Shown here: positions 12,320-26,597 of the stretch, piece by piece
Layout: every line of letters starts with the position of its first letter
How positions within the stretch are numbered: the first letter of the stretch is position 1
Origin: Perca fluviatilis
Taxonomy: Eukaryota > Chordata > Actinopteri > Perciformes > Percidae
NCBI RefSeq assembly: GCF_010015445.1
Contig: NC_053134.1
Coordinates: 16,180,629-16,244,628 of the forward strand
Direction of reading: 5' to 3'
Length of the DNA stretch: 64,000 nt
Program-made: the position numbers and the translations under genes
Notes under the pieces: model-generated
What the model was told of the DNA's origin: nothing
The model's database searches: none
The model's input: the letters and a program-made list of their open reading frames with translations, nothing else

Positions 12320-15300
12320 AATTATCACAGACATCACCTTTACTGCTATTACAAAGGGTTCAATTCAGTCCAAGCTCACCAGGCAGTATTTGTGACACTG
12401 AAGATGGGGGAGAGAGATCACAAGCCTGACAGGCTGAGTGCACTGTACATGTATGTAAACACAGGGGAAATGAGATGTGACCACTGTGGTAGTGACACTA
12501 AACAAAACACTCATTCACCTCCACAAACACAGCCACAGAGTGGCATGTGTGAGAGTTAAAAAAAAATAAATGTATTTATATGACTTCTGTTCTCAAATCT
12601 GTGTTCCTCCCTCTCTTGTTCTCTCTGCCCTCATTTTGAAAACGGGCATCGCTTGTGGGAGACAGCTTGACTCAGAGAGCAAGAAAAAAGAGAAAAAGAG
12701 AGATGGAGAGAAAGGAGGAAGAGAGAAAGGAGGAAGAGAACGTGAGAGGTGTCTTCCATGCACCAGACGGTGCAATCCTGAGCAGGAATACGGCGAGCGC
12801 TCCGCCAATGGCAGCTCACGCATGGAGGGTTTCCACGGCTACCCCCAACCTTCCTCACCATAAGTCCTTCCCATCTCCCTCCCTCTCTCACTCTCCCTCT
12901 TCCCTTTAATACTCCTCTCCTCTGCCTTGGAATAAATGTCAAACGGCTAATAAACACAGAAGCGCGTGCGGCTGTACCAAACGACCGCCATAGTTGGTCA
13001 ATTTGTCAGGATTCACCCACGCAGCTACAGACGTAAGGCAAACACACATGCACAAAGACAAAGACATGGTCCACACTCCCCATGTTGTTTTGCTCACAAT
13101 GTAGTACAATTCCCTCCTAGCTTCAACACCATACAGCTATTGTACATTTAACATTGTATTAGTAGTTCTGTATCATCGTTAGATATGGTTTGAAAAATTT
13201 CAAATGCACAATCTGGATCTACATTTATTACAGACTAGACCGTATAAGTTATGTTCTTTAATATCATATGGTAATATTCATGCAAGAATTGTGAAAAAAA
13301 GGGATCTACAGTATGTACTATTTAATAAATACAGGCTGTTAATTTATAAAGTGGAGTAAATACGGCTAAAAAGTTCCTTTAAATGTCATTCTTCTCAGTT
13401 ACGCTGTGTCATGGCACATTGGTCCAATGCACTGTTGGACAGTCGCCAGCCCCTCACTCTCCAGCTGCATCCACTCTCAATGCCAAGCACCCTGAATCAA
13501 AGAGATTTAATGCAATGTGTTTTTACAAAATGACATGCAGGCTACAGGCTTCTGTCCAGTGTACAATATGGCCAGCGCTGTTCTCCTGCTGCAGTGCATT
13601 TGAGACTGTGCTGCCCCTTGCCATGAAAGTCTGATCCCAAGGAATCAATGAAAAGTTATGTGATCATATTCAAAACGTAATGGCCTGAGGCAGCCCTTTG
13701 TGCAGGTGAGTGTGTGTTCATTCATACAGAAAGTGTTTCATTAAGATTCATTACTCTCTCTTATTACTACTAAAAAGCACAGGAATGAAATATGCAAGTT
13801 GTGAGATGCACAGTATGTACCTGCATGACATACATATTTATGCTTATATGTGCATGCATGTGAGCATACAAAAGTGCATTCATGCTGTTAGATATTGTAT
13901 TTGTGTGTGTTTGCATGCATGTAGGCAAGAATTAGTTTTTCTTTTTTCGTAGCAAATGAAATTCTACATTTTTGCCCGCATTTGGATGTTTGATGTGAGA
14001 GCAGGCAGGCGGTCTGCTCGGCTGCTGTGAGAAGTGGCACACTCGGATCATTAATCAGACTCGACGGCTCAGCGGGTAGAAGGCAAGCCACGGGAGAGCC
14101 CTAATGCATGCAAATGTATACTCATTTTGGGGGCAGGTTGAGCCAAGGACAGAACCTAGCCAGCAACAGAGAGAGAGAGAGAGAGAGAGAGAGAAGAACA
14201 TATCACAGCTCGAGTGAGGTCTTATTCATTCTGCTGTGGTCTAACACAGCTGAAGCATGAATGTGTTCTAAATCAACATGACAGTAGAGAAAAGGTGAAA
14301 CAGGAGAACCATGCAAAAGCTAGCAGAGGCAAATCTAGAATAAGATCCTTGACTGCTTTAAAGGCTTACAGTAGATATGATATGTTGCATTTGACTGATC
14401 AGATCTCATATCAGCAGCTATATTATCTCCCTCCAATGTCTTACCCTGTGATATGAGGATTGTCAAACAAGCTTCTTCAGCAACACATCACTTAACATGG
14501 CAAATGTGGCAGTACGAGCTGATTGGCTGCCAACTGAGGGCCCAGCTTAGCATTCCACCCCTTATTATTCTGCGCAGTGCTTGAGTCTCATTATGGCCGG
14601 GATTGTACCTTGGTGGAAATAACCTTACATGACTTTTTGAGATGAACCCTTTACAAAGGTGCTTAGCGATGTGAATGGAGTGAAGATATCGATGCTGTTG
14701 GCGGCACCACAAATCCTCCTCAAGGTTTTTCTCCTTGCCGGGTTTCGTCGTCATGTAGGCCTATACAACAGTCAGTGTATTTTGCAGTCATGTAGTAAAG
14801 CTTGTAAAAAAGAAAAACACCTGTGTGATTATGAACCAACCAAAATCTGGTGTTTGGGCAGTACAGGGGAAAACATTTGCACGCCACAACTGACCATTTG
14901 CTAAGTTTAGCTCCCCTTGGTTACCGTTGCCACTGTATGCCTGTCAAGCTACGTGTGCAGCGACATGTGTAGTTTAACTGTTGCTTGCAGATTTTGCCAG
15001 CGGTAGTTGCCTAGCACAAATACACAATGCCACACAATACACAATAATACACATACTCTGACTTCCTTACCAATTGATTTTAATTCCCTCATACTCACGG
15101 AATTGTATAAAGTAATCAGTTCACACAGAGACCATGGTCTCCTTTAGTATTCACCAGGTTTATCACAAGAGCAAGCAACAGCAAAGGAAACTCTGCCACA
15201 ATGTTCATTTTTCTATGCTGCTAGTTTCAAGTATATATTTAATATAACTGACTGCACCAAGGAGAGGAACATAGTTTCACTAATAGTTTGTTTATTTTGC

Positions 15301-15856
15301 ACATGGTAGTACATCATATACATTTTTTTGATGATATTGGAATAAATAACACCCAAAATCATCAAAAATCTTTACACTAAACTGAGGCGGTTGCTGCTAT
15401 TTTGTTAATTTCACAGGGAAAAAAACAATGATGAAAAAAATAAGGAAAAAAAGCATTTTTTATTATTATTATCAAAATTATGAAATTACTGTTTATGCAG
15501 GATAAACATTTGTTTACATGTATTTTTAATGTAGTGGTCAATTTTTTTGATTTTGGTCTTTTTTGCTTCCATGTCTTCTTTTACTTCCAAAATACACATT
15601 TAGATGTTTGTTTCAGACCTACTACCCTCTGTCTGTTTGCATCTGTATGATGCCTTAGCTTAACCTTAGCTAACTTATTACATTAGCTAGTAGCTCATGC
15701 ATGTGGGCATGACAAGTTAACTATATTTGTTTTTGGTCTTTTGGCTAATTAGCTGTAACTCGAGGCAATGGTAGCTTAGACTTCATCACCACTCACCTCC
15801 ACACAAGCCAAGAGAAACACAACTGTCTGGGATACGAGCTGGAAGCTGCTGCTGTT
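12318..15856. other. Gene-free sequence
   Basis: Intergenic DNA with a purine-rich patch at 12680-12745 and the (GA)n array at 14168. A TTTGCTAAGTTTAGCTCCCC-like stretch near 14896 resembles one near 54910 and may be a shared old repeat. No gene was found. Confidence 0.55.
14168..14195. repeat. (GA)n microsatellite
   Basis: A short pure GA array. Confidence 0.9.
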
Positions 15857-15886
15857 GCTGTCTGTCTGTCTGTCTGTCTGTCTGTG

Positions 15887-15985
<99 letters not shown>

Positions 15986-15986
15986 G
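15857..15986. repeat. Compound (TGTC)n-(TA)n-(CA)n microsatellite
   Basis: About seven TGTC units, then about 43 TA units (15891-15976), then five CA units. The long TA part could extrude a cruciform. Ile-Tyr frames are artefacts. Confidence 0.96.
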
Positions 15987-16336
15987 TATATATATTTTGA
16001 ACCATAAATAGTCAATGCAAAGCACCTCGTGAATGCTGATCAGTGTATGAATGACACTGGCAGTTGTTACACCGTATCATGATGACTGGCGGAGAAAAAG
16101 CAAAAAACTTCTCAAATGTTCAGGAATTGCTGAAAATTGAATTATAATTTCAGCCTGTTCTTGCACAGTGTATGGAACCCTGATGTATAGACTACATATA
16201 TTAATAATACGTCCAAAACAGCAGGCATTACGGCACTCGGGGACAGTTTCGATATACCAGACGTATAAGATTTAACATAACTATATATTATATCCAAACA
16301 AGCCTTAGTGATAAAGTTGAAGATTAACTATAATCT

Positions 16337-16609
16337 TTATTTTAAAAAAAAAAAAACACTTAGCTGTCTGACATTTCCCTCTGGATACAGCCGGTATCCC
16401 CCAGAGTGGCGAGGACCTGTATTTGGACCGGGATGGTTCCGGCGCGTTGCCCTCTCTACTGGACCCAGTTCAGTACATAGATCCAAGAGCTCAGCTTTAG
16501 AAAATCTAGATCGGCATATAAACCAGTCATCGTCATGGTCACTGACGTCTCTTTTTCTCCTGATTCTTCCATTAGCGTAGTCCTCCTGCAGGGGCAGCAG
16601 TGCCATCAT
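16337..16609 (-). pseudogene. PIF/Harbinger (HARBI1-like) transposase, broken N-terminal fragment
   Basis: The minus-strand frame has the opening of a Harbinger-type nuclease: an acidic patch SDHDDDWFICRSRFSKAELL, then DLCTELGPVERATRRNH. In intact relatives this leads into a TLGFLATGTFQRE-like motif. Here that motif is present one frame over (LATLGDTGCIQREMS), so a frameshift has occurred near 16425-16445. The sequence then stops at an A/T run near 16355, and the catalytic DDE region is absent. No function is expected. Confidence 0.7.
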
Positions 16610-17431
16610 GCAGCATTACGCACAGGTTCACCGCAGTATTTATATGTTTACAACAATTTGTGATTGTTAACATCTTGCCAACACAGCATCAACTAGTGTT
16701 ATCCCCCACTCTGAGATACAATTTGAAGACGAAAGAAAGTCTAATAGGCAAACACACTTTTCTTCATGCAGGTTTTGTCACAAACAGTATTAAAGTTCGG
16801 GCTGATAACGAGGAAATTAAGGGTAACGATTGCGCGAGAGCTTAACGGCTGCATTTTCAGACTTTGACGTTTGATGATATATGCACAGTTTTAAAGACCG
16901 ATATTTAGTTATTTACACTGTGCTCTGCCGTTATCTAATGCTAGGGTATTTGATATTCCATGCAGTCGGCCATCTCCTCCTCCTGCGCTCCGGAAGCGAC
17001 AATGTGACGGGAGGAGAGCCGATTAAATATTAAGAACAAATTTCTATTTAAGATTTGAGTTGAAGGTGTTTATGGAACAGTTATCACTCAGTACAAGCGT
17101 AAATAACACTGCTGGATTTCATCTTCATGGTAACGTGGATGATATGGAGTGAAAAAATGTGCGCGACGCATCAATACTAGAAAATATTACGAGTTATCTT
17201 ATTCCCATTTACTTTCTGCAGTCTGACTTCAGTTCACCACCTCACAATCTGTGTCGCCAATTCCTATTTTGTCTCCAAAATGTGCGTACACATGGTTCAG
17301 AACTTGCGTGGAGGACCGCACATTGTCCCGTCAAGTTTGTTTTTTATAAATCACAACCTTTGCGTGGGAAGTGGCGTACGCACGTTTTCAGCCCCGTTTT
17401 GTGCATACGCCACGTTTATAAATGAAACCCC
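16350..17431 (-). mobile_element. Truncated PIF/Harbinger element
   Basis: It comprises the transposase fragment plus an upstream region ending at 17431 in a terminal motif that reads GGGGTTTCATTTATAAAC on the minus strand, followed by GTGGCGTATGC; I recognise this as a Harbinger-type end. The opposite terminus and most of the transposase are missing. Pyrimidine/CpG-bearing sequence at 16950-17030 and the short ORFs at 17159-17525 belong to this noncoding part. Confidence 0.6.
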
Positions 17432-18142
17432 AGGTGCTCAAGCCCCGTTTGATGTCCCGATTGGTGTGCACGTGCCTGGACACAACCCTCCAAACTCTTT
17501 ATGTATCGAGTATCATTCTTTCTAGAGCCCCATGCACACACACACAACACTTCCACATGTCAATAAATTCCAGAATAAAAAAAAGGCCAGCTGTGCCGAG
17601 TTACATTTGCTAAGCTACGATTGAAAAATTGGGTTGTAGGAGGCAGGGGTTTGGTGAACAGTCCATCGGCAGTGTTCATGAATGGGAAGCCAATGAGGGT
17701 TGTTTTCACTGCAATAGCAACTATTATTGGTTGGTCTGGAAACCAATAAAATGGAATATGGAAAAATCGCACTGTGTTCATGTTCAAAAACAATATTGGG
17801 TTATGGAATAGTTAAAATCTATTTTAAAATGATATACAGAGATTAATCTCAGTAGTACAATTTGTTCCTCCTTGGCTTCCTTACTTCCGTATTTTATTAT
17901 TACATAATATATGTCCCAGTGTCCCAGTGAAGTGTCCCAGGAAAACATCTGTCCACTGAACTCATGGCTCATGAATCAAGGTTTCAATTTTTCTTTTCCC
18001 TGGATAGATAGCAAGGATGGAGGGATGAAAAGATGGAGTGAACGAGCAATTGTTCTGCTCTTGCAAACAGGCCATTCAGGAAAACTCCCCGGGGAACAGA
18101 GCTTTTTCAAGGTTGCGTCCTACTCCGCTAGGTACCTCTGTC

Positions 18143-18225
<83 letters not shown>

Positions 18226-18226
18226 A
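18143..18226. repeat. (TG)n microsatellite, about 40 units
   Basis: Uninterrupted TG dinucleotides; the first of two arrays about 95 bases apart. Confidence 0.97.
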
Positions 18227-18317
18227 TGCCTGAGTGCATGTAGTCCTCTGGGTCTCAATAACGTTCAGTCAGGCTGATATCTCTCCCCACACAGAAAAAA
18301 AGTGCAAACCGTGGATG

Positions 18318-18318
<1 letters not shown>

Positions 18319-18376
<58 letters not shown>
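18319..18376. repeat. (TG)n microsatellite, about 28 units
   Basis: Uninterrupted TG array; the second of the pair. Confidence 0.97.
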
Positions 18377-18378
<2 letters not shown>

Positions 18379-20263
18379 ACTATGCCAGAGGTTCCCACAA
18401 GTCTCCCAGGTCAGATGGAAGGTCAACAGCTGTTGGCTAAGAATGTTCTCTAGGTTAATTTTGCCTGGCATGAGAGCGAGGCCCAGACATGTGAGAAGAA
18501 TTAAATACATGACAGTGTCAAATGAATGACTCTTGGGAAAGAAAATGCCACTCTGTGAATGCATGCCTGCTTTGTGATTTTATATAATACAAACACTTGC
18601 CATCAAAAGGTTGCAGGCATTCAGGCTGTATAATGACTTATGCGATAAGGCTGTGTTTGTCTGCATAATTCACCCGAGCTCGACAATGTTTAATAAGGTT
18701 TACTTTCAATTTTAATCATAGTATTCCAAACTGTATTAATTGATTTAAAAGTCAAATTCCACTCCCCACTCATTGTTTACATTGTTTGTTATTCGAGCAA
18801 GAAGTATATGGAAATTGGCCTGAAGGATTTCAGAGGTTGGCAAATTGCATCTCCAATCAATGCCAGGACTCTGCAAAAATCTATGTAAGCCTTGTGTGCA
18901 AAATCATGTTTTTATAGATTGGAGCAAAAGCGCTTACAAACGAACCAGACAAAGAAAAGTAAGAGTCATTATTTCTTTGCATTGTAAATATTTCTTCCGG
19001 GCAGAGATGGCAACGCCATACAAATGAAGACACAGCGACAGCAGGGGGAAATTAATTAGCAGAAGAAAGTGAGGGGGAAACAAATAGTGTGGCTTTATTT
19101 TTCTGTTGTTTTTAAATGAGACTCCAAAGACATCTCCCCTGCTGTTATGATGAAGTTGTGGGGATTATGTTATTAAATCCCTGACATCAGTCCTCTCTCT
19201 GTGTTCCTGACATCATCTTAGGGAACCTTATGTAGCCTCAGTGGACGTACAAGCATGCACACATACCCAAACAAGAACACTGGCACGCACATTAACGAAA
19301 CAAATGCAGACACAGACATCTGGAGAGGCCCAGGCCTGTCCAATGTGAGGCGGAGGATAGAGAAAGGATTATGCAATACGTTGCCCCTGGATGAAAGGTA
19401 TAAGCTAAACTAAGGCAGTGACCCTGAGCCAATGGCTCTCTTTCAAAAAAGGCACTAATCTTTGGTTAAATATTATTATTGGTGTGAAATGAGTCTCTAA
19501 ATACTGCAGTTGAAAATACTTTGCTGCTTTTTCCACTTAAATTATTTGTTTTTTTGTTTTTTCACCAATAACATAATTATTGGATGAAAGCTTTGGAGAG
19601 CTGCTTATGCCAAAGTTCAGTTCCTTCAAGTGTGACTTTGCCCTAGAAAGGTATTTGTATTTTGCTTCTTTATACAGAAACTTTATAACAAGAAGGAAAT
19701 TACAACATTTTTACCATTAACTTAATATGGATTATGCAAAAATATTGTGATGATTAAAGGGGTTTTCTAAAGGTTTTTATCCAGTGTTTTGTTGTGATAT
19801 CTGTGTTAGATTAGATAGTCATATTCTATTAAAAAATGATATACAGCACTGTTCTGAGTTAGTTTAGATCTTGTTTGGAATGACAGAAATATCCCTCATC
19901 AATACATAATATGGTTTGAAAATAAATTAGATGCACTTGCTGTATCGTGCTCTCAATTTATGCAGTTCCTGAAGTGTTCCCTTCCAACCTGTAAGCTGCA
20001 TTTTTCGTTGAGAAAATTACAAGGTATTATTTTTATTTATTCCTTGTCTGTTTCTGAGGCTTGCTTTCCCTAAAGAGCTCATTAGCAATGAGGGCATTGG
20101 CCGTCCTTTATAATAGCACAGTCATTTGTGAAATGATATATAATGGAATTCAAGGAGAAACCTGTGACATTTACTCACTTTGTCAGACATTTGGGCATTG
20201 GAAATAAGGCTAGAGAGGTTTTAGCACTCTCTTGCTATATGAATATATGCGCACACAAACCAT
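18377..20263. other. Gene-free, repeat-poor sequence
   Basis: AT-rich DNA with few recognisable repeats. Nothing coding was found. Confidence 0.55.
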
Positions 20264-20331
<68 letters not shown>

Positions 20332-20348
20332 ACGCACACACACACACA
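20264..20348. repeat. (CA)n microsatellite with CGCACA variants
   Basis: CA array with one AAAC interruption and three CG-containing units toward its end. Confidence 0.95.
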
Positions 20349-22979
20349 AGGTCTAAAAGTCGTACTCTTCATTGCTTGTGCAACATCAGAGGTATAAAAA
20401 CACTTTCTAATTAACCAGAATCCCAAATTCCCAGCATTAATAAAGGTAATCTATAAAACAAAATTCTCCGCTTTAGACACCAACAAAAGAGAAGACGCAC
20501 TGAGCCTCTGCACAACATGTTATTTGTTTCTTTAAGTTGTTGTCTACTAAGCCCTGACCAGCTAGTGTCTGAAGGCTACTGCTTTGATAGTTGTGACTAA
20601 TTAATGAACAGCTGAGTCACCACATTAGAATGACCCCAAAACATATACTCCACTAATACATTCATCCCTCTCTCCGTTCTATTTCTAATGTTACATCTGT
20701 TCCACTCAGGCTAGTTACTGCTAGTTTAAAGGGGGAGATTTCGTCAGGGAATAGTGACACCGTTTTGATTTGATTGGTTAAATTGTCAATTAGACTGTTT
20801 GGATAAAAATCTTATAACAAATTCTGAGTTCTTTTTTTGGGTTTGGAAGATGTGTAGGAGGGCTGTCCACCACCTCCACTACTGAATAAAAATGTAGAAA
20901 TAAAAGAAGCAGAAGCTTTCTTAAGAGACTAAATAGAGACAAATGATGTTCTGACTCAGGATAATTCACTCAGCTGTAGATCTGAATACGCTCTTAAAGG
21001 ACAAACCCAAGAGCACAGCTGCCTCAGGCACAGAAATTCGGAGTTTGTGTGAATGTGGGTGTGTTTACTGGAAGGAGAAAGGGGACTTGGTTCCTTTCTC
21101 ATCATGCTAGCTGGTACACCTTTCCTGACTCAGATTGACTGGCTCTGATTTGATCAAAACATGTCCGCTCGAAAACATCAATCTGAAGCACTGCTAAGCA
21201 CTAAAATCTCCAGCATCTTCGCTGCACTGGCACAGAACCATATGATTTAGTTTTCCCTCAGGTTGACTGACTCTGCAGAGAGTGCGCCCACTCAAATGGG
21301 ATAGCTAACTATTCAAAGAGATCCTGTGAAGTGGTGGAATAGGGGAAACAAATGTTTTAACCCATGCTAATGACCACATATTACATCAACAGTGTTTGGC
21401 GAAACAGGAGAGCTGCAGCATTGTCAATTGACGTGTTCAACCAGGGGACCATTTCCAACGTGTTAGCATTGTGACAATTCTGGTAAGTGTAAGTGTGTGT
21501 AAATGTAGAGGTAAGGTTTAAAGGACATTCACCTGGTCGAATGTTTTAGGAACTATGCTGATTTGCTTTTTTTTTTTTTTTAATAAGAGTAACATGAGAA
21601 GATCACTAACACTTTCATGTTATGTGCAAGACTATTTCTTAGTCAAGTACAGTCACTCTCCTGGTTGCCCAGCAACCTCAAAGTGACGACAAGTCTCCAA
21701 GAAATAGGCGGCTATCATATCTAACTCTTGACAAGTAAGCAAATAAGCTCACAAAATAATGTCAAACCTTTAAAAACAATGTCAACAACAGGTGACACGT
21801 CAGGTAAGGTACGTGTATACTGTAGGTGGGGAGGTATACTGAGTGGCTTATTAGGAGAATGAATGACGGGTCGCTGGCAGGTGATGATCAGGTGAGGAAT
21901 GGTGGGAATAGGAGCTGAGGACAACTACTGTACATGCTGGGTAAGTAATGACCCAGTCTGGAATGACAGGAAATGACACAAGTGAGCAGAATGGATGCAA
22001 AAATAAACTAAGATGGTGCTGTTGCCATGACAAGCATCTAACTGCTATGCTCACAAGCACATGAGAACAAAATGTGTATTGTGGTTGTGTATTTCTTTTT
22101 CTTTCCAGCAAATATTTTAGTTTCACCTATGATAATACAATAAGAAATTGGTATAAAAAGTTTTTTTAAATGATGGCTTTGGCGAGCATTGACACCAGTG
22201 TTTGACACGACTACAAGTGACTCAGCAGGCAATGTGGAAATGATGCCATCTAGACTTTTTGTGTATAGCCAGGCTTCAGGTCAGAGATGCTAATATGCAT
22301 AGGTAACCACTTTCAATGTTCCCATTATTGGATTTATATCCATTCTGTGAACACGAGCCTTTGGAGAGTGGGTGTGCACTGTGTCAAATCCACATGTGTA
22401 CGGACTAATAAATGGACCTGCTGAGGACAGTTACATTGTCCCCTTGTTGCCTCTCTCAGCGAGATAGTCCTGTTAAAAGCCACAGAGGAGGATAAGTGGC
22501 AGGGTCATTTGTTACAGACAGCTTTATAGACTGCTGTGAGAACACTTAAAGTTTACTTAGTCCATGACATCGCCTACTTTTTAAATAATGTTCCCTGACT
22601 AACTGGAAAGATTGCAGCTGAATTCTGAATAAAGGCACATAGTACATTGTAATGGTTTTAGCAGGCTAGTAAGCTGCATTTTAGAAATCCTGCTGCAGAT
22701 GTAAAGAGAAGATGCACCAAAGACAATCTGTACCCAAATTTGTTCTGTGGATGTTGACCAATCCACCATATGATCTAATATTTTGCACATACTATGCAAA
22801 GCTAGTAAAAGTATTCATTGTCTGATCTACAGTACGCAGCGCTCGATATGTATATGTATCTCCAGGAGCTCGCAAAAAGAGCCTCTCCATTAGAGATCAA
22901 TAGTTTCTTTATCACACTATTATTAGTTATGCATCATTATAAGCATTAAGCGAAAGGTTATCTAAGGTGACTTCAAGCA
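20349..22979. other. Gene-free sequence
   Basis: AT-rich DNA with a T run near 21568. Apart from the X-box-like motif at 21664, nothing supportable was seen. Confidence 0.55.
21664..21676. promoter_or_regulatory. RFX X-box-like motif
   Basis: GTTGCCCAGCAAC fits GTNRCC followed by RGYAAC with a one-base spacer. It lies in gene-free DNA. Confidence 0.45.
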
Positions 22980-23115
22980 GGTAAGAGCTCAGTGTCTTCC
23001 TGAAGGACACTGACAGATTCAACAACCACTGCAGGAAATGAACCTGTGACTTTTTGGTTATGGCAGCATGTCTCGAACCACTAGGCACTCCTTTTGGTTG
23101 CAGATATGTGGTCAG
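22980..23115 (-). repeat. tRNA-derived SINE fragment
   Basis: Read on the minus strand there is an A-box-like CTAGTGGTTCGAGAC followed by a B-box-like CAGGTTCATTTCC, spaced about as in a tRNA. Next comes a body with CTTCAGGAAGACACTGAG. It is degenerate, and the limits are approximate. Confidence 0.45.
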
Positions 23116-24304
23116 TATAAAGCCCTTAGCTGATCCTCTGTAGAGCATTACTTGACCTGGCTGTTTGGAGAAAGGACAGACGTAAGCTTAAAATATCTCC
23201 CAGGCTTGACACAGCACTGCTCCAGCTGCACTCTGTAATTACCAGCAGTGCAATCAGCAGACTCGTTAATTTCCCCTGACTGACAGCCGCTGACGGCTCA
23301 ATTGCAGAAAATGCACTGGTACGACTTCATAAGTAAATGGAACTGATGTCCTGAAGCATTCTTCAGCCTGGAAGGCTGCACTCAGAAAAGTGCATATTAT
23401 TATGAACACATGAAGACATACAGTTACGGATAATGTTCTATTCTGTGTGGCAGCCATTGAAATACACGTTCCTAACAGATGATATCTTTGTCTGGCTGAA
23501 TTATAACGACAAAGCAAAAAATAGGTTATATGAATTACTCTTCCTGCCCCTTAAGAATATCACATGTACAGCTACACACTCTCCCTGCAAAGTCCTAATC
23601 TACATAATGACAAAATGTTCAGGGTGCCATGACAGGGCCAGCACACATTGGGAACACTTTCTGGTTCTGCAGAAGTATTGATTTAAGTGTAAACCAAGTG
23701 TGAAGTTGTCCAGAATAGACATTCCGGCAAAGTAATTGGGGGTGAGTGAGCCAGCAGAATTGGCCCAGATAAATAGGTCACTTAATAGGTTGTTTATGGT
23801 GGCGATTTTACATGATGCATGAGAGAACAGGCAGTGAGGGGGTCCAGCTTAAGCCGCGGTGTGGCACAGGGGAAACAGCTAAAATAGAGAATGAGAGAAA
23901 AATACTCAAGTGGAATCATTTATTTCTAAATATATAAGGTGCATATTTTGGCAGAACCTGGCTGTATGCAGCGTGGGCGCAGCTTTAGAAAGGTTTTAGA
24001 ATCATGAATGAATGCTACAGTATCGCTCACTTTGTGGTTATTTCTCTCTTTCAAAGGCTGTAATAATTCCCTTGCACTGCTGAGCAATCTAGGTTATTCA
24101 TTTCTTTTTTCTCCTGCTTCACTTTGACCTGATGTCAGAGTGCTCTTCTGAGGCCTTTCATTGCAGCTATTTTGTGTCCTTCCTCGTACACAGTCGAGAT
24201 CCAAAATGAAAAGGATGCAGCCTGTGGCAAATGAATGAGAAGAATGTAAGGTCAGTAAGGTGCGAGCAGTGAGGAGAGCACAACATTAATACATGTAATG
24301 TAAT

Positions 24305-24660
24305 TTTGCAGTGCTTTGAGCTAAACGTCAGCATGCTAACATGCTCACAGTGACACTGCCAACATGCCAATGTTGAGCAAGTATAATGTTGACCATCTTC
24401 ACTGTTTTAGTTTAGTGTGTTAGCATGCACTTGCATTTGCTAATTAGCAGTAAACACAAAGTATGGCTGAGGTTGATGTTGGGCATTAGCTTTGCAAGTA
24501 TTTGTTTATTAACCAAGGTATTGGACAAATGGAAACTTCAAATTGATGATGGAGCTAGAGGAAAAGTTAAAGGAGTTACAAGTTATTGTAATTCATCCCG
24601 ATCGGGAAATAAACATTTGTGAAGCATTTCATGGAAATCCACCCAATAGACAGACACAAC
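24305..24660. repeat. Dispersed fish repeat, copy 2 (inverted relative to copy 1)
   Basis: It carries CAGCATGCTAACATGCTC, TTTGCTAATTAGCAGTAAAC, TATTGGACAAAT and CATGGAAATCCACCCAATAG, which correspond in reverse complement to the 7735-8195 copy. The two copies have diverged strongly, so both are old. It is noncoding. Confidence 0.6.
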
Positions 24661-24992
24661 AGAGTGGCTGATGAGGGAATGAGATGCATGTGAGGAGGTG
24701 GGCGGGGAAGGCCAGGCAACTGCAAAGCAGATGAGGGAAGCGGGAACATGTAACAGGTGAGTAGATGGATGGGGCAGTCAGGTGATGGGGAAAGGAGGGA
24801 AAGTCTGAGGGCATCTGGTGGATGGATGGAAAATGGCAATAAAGAAGGGAGGTATCAGAAATGTTTTTCCCTCCATTGCTTCGCTGCATTCATTCTTTCA
24901 TACCATTTTCATTTTGCATAGAACAAGACACAGAATAAGCTGTAATAATAAATCTTTGTTTGTTTTATGGCACCATTGTGGCCATTACCATC

Positions 24993-25049
24993 GGGAAATG
25001 CGCTTTTTTGCTTTCTTGCTGAGAGTTAGACGAAAAGATTGATACCACT
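24993..25049. repeat. Solo fragment of the TIR element found at 44049
   Basis: This 57-base stretch (GGGAAATGCGC, TTTGCTTTCTTGCTGAG, AGATTGATACCACTT) matches the left end of the element at 44049-44595. It is an isolated remnant. Confidence 0.6.
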
Positions 25050-25170
25050 TATTTTCCTTTAACATCCCACGCGCACCCACTGATTATATCCAAAACAGCA
25101 ACCAGCATCACGAGCAATGCTATATTGTGATTCTAGACCTATGTCTTTTAACCTGTGACTTTTTTTTCTG

Positions 25171-25174
<4 letters not shown>

Positions 25175-25208
<34 letters not shown>
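25175..25208. repeat. (TG)n microsatellite
   Basis: About sixteen TG units after a T-rich run. Confidence 0.93.
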
Positions 25209-25209
<1 letters not shown>

Positions 25210-26597
25210 ATGGAAATGAACACTGCAGATGATGAACCAACCACATCATTGTGTTCATCATTGCGAGCCACAGAGGTGACATTTACACCATGACAGGAAA
25301 TGTGATGAGCTATCAATCTCTCATGCATATACATGTGCACACACTCACAAATGCTATGAATAACTGTGATGTACTCAGCTGTCGGCCATGTTTGACGCAG
25401 GCTACACATTACTAGTGCAGCTGAAGAAAACTTGATCACCTTGAGTAAATCAGTACTGTTTTCCATCTATTCAACAGGCGCGTACATCTATTTTGTTTGG
25501 GAGAGGCTCCTCAGTAAAACAGATGCTAATGAAATGAAACCATTTGAAAACAAAAACACTATGAATCCATTATAAAAGAGAAAATACATTACAGGTGATT
25601 CATCACCTGATAAATGATGAATGTAAAGGACCCAGCCTGTTAGAGCTATCATTTTGTAAACTAAGACTGAGGTTTCCTCCCAAGGTGATTCGTTTTTTGG
25701 GATTCATTTAAGAAAAGATGTGTAAGGAATCACTTTGATGGGGTAGTAGTCATTGATTTGGGATACATTTTATTTTTTTTTTTAAATCAATTTGTCACAT
25801 ATATGTTTTAAGGTTAAGTCACACTCCTGCCCTCTGCTACACACTAGGACACATGATTAGGACTCATTCGGCTTCTACTCATTTCTGTGAGAAACTCCAC
25901 GGAGAAAATCACAGGGAGATACAACCACTATAACGACTAACCATTACAGTAAGTAACTCTCCTGAAGCTCTGCAGTAAAATTATGATGATTTGTGCCTCA
26001 TTTGATTGCATTTTACTAATATTGGGTTTTTCCTTTCAATATTGAAGTATTGTAATTTCATTATATTTTTACATCAACAAAGAAAAACATTAATTAATTA
26101 ATTAATTAATAATCTATAATGTAAAAGATGTCGTCGAAATGAAAAACACAGAGAATGAACTAGATTCTGCAGTTTCCATTAGTTTTATGGAGCTTGTTAG
26201 CATCTTTCAGCTAATTGTTTTGGTTTTACAGCCTTATTGTTTTAATAAACGGAGTGTCTATTTGCACCCCCGGTACGAATAGCCTCGGCCACACAGCTGA
26301 GCTATTTACACCCTGTGACGTAACAACAAAAAAACGTTGCTCGCGTGCACCGAAAACATGGCGGACGTTCATCTTCCATGACCGCAGAAACTGGCATATT
26401 AGGGAAGTTTTGTCTCTAAAGTTTATAACAATTGAATTTCTAGCGGAAAATGGATACTACAGTTGCGCTTTCTGTCTTCAGTGAAAGCATACAACCGTTA
26501 GTTTGTTAGTTAGTACCTATTTTTTTGTATACAGTATGGTTACCTAGCAACCGAGGCTTGAAGAAACCAAGTGGTAAGAAGTTGTTTAACTTTCTGA

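Noticed and set aside
15776..16015. Ile-Tyr repeat ORF on the minus strand
   Set aside because: Translation of a (TA)n microsatellite with no other coding evidence.
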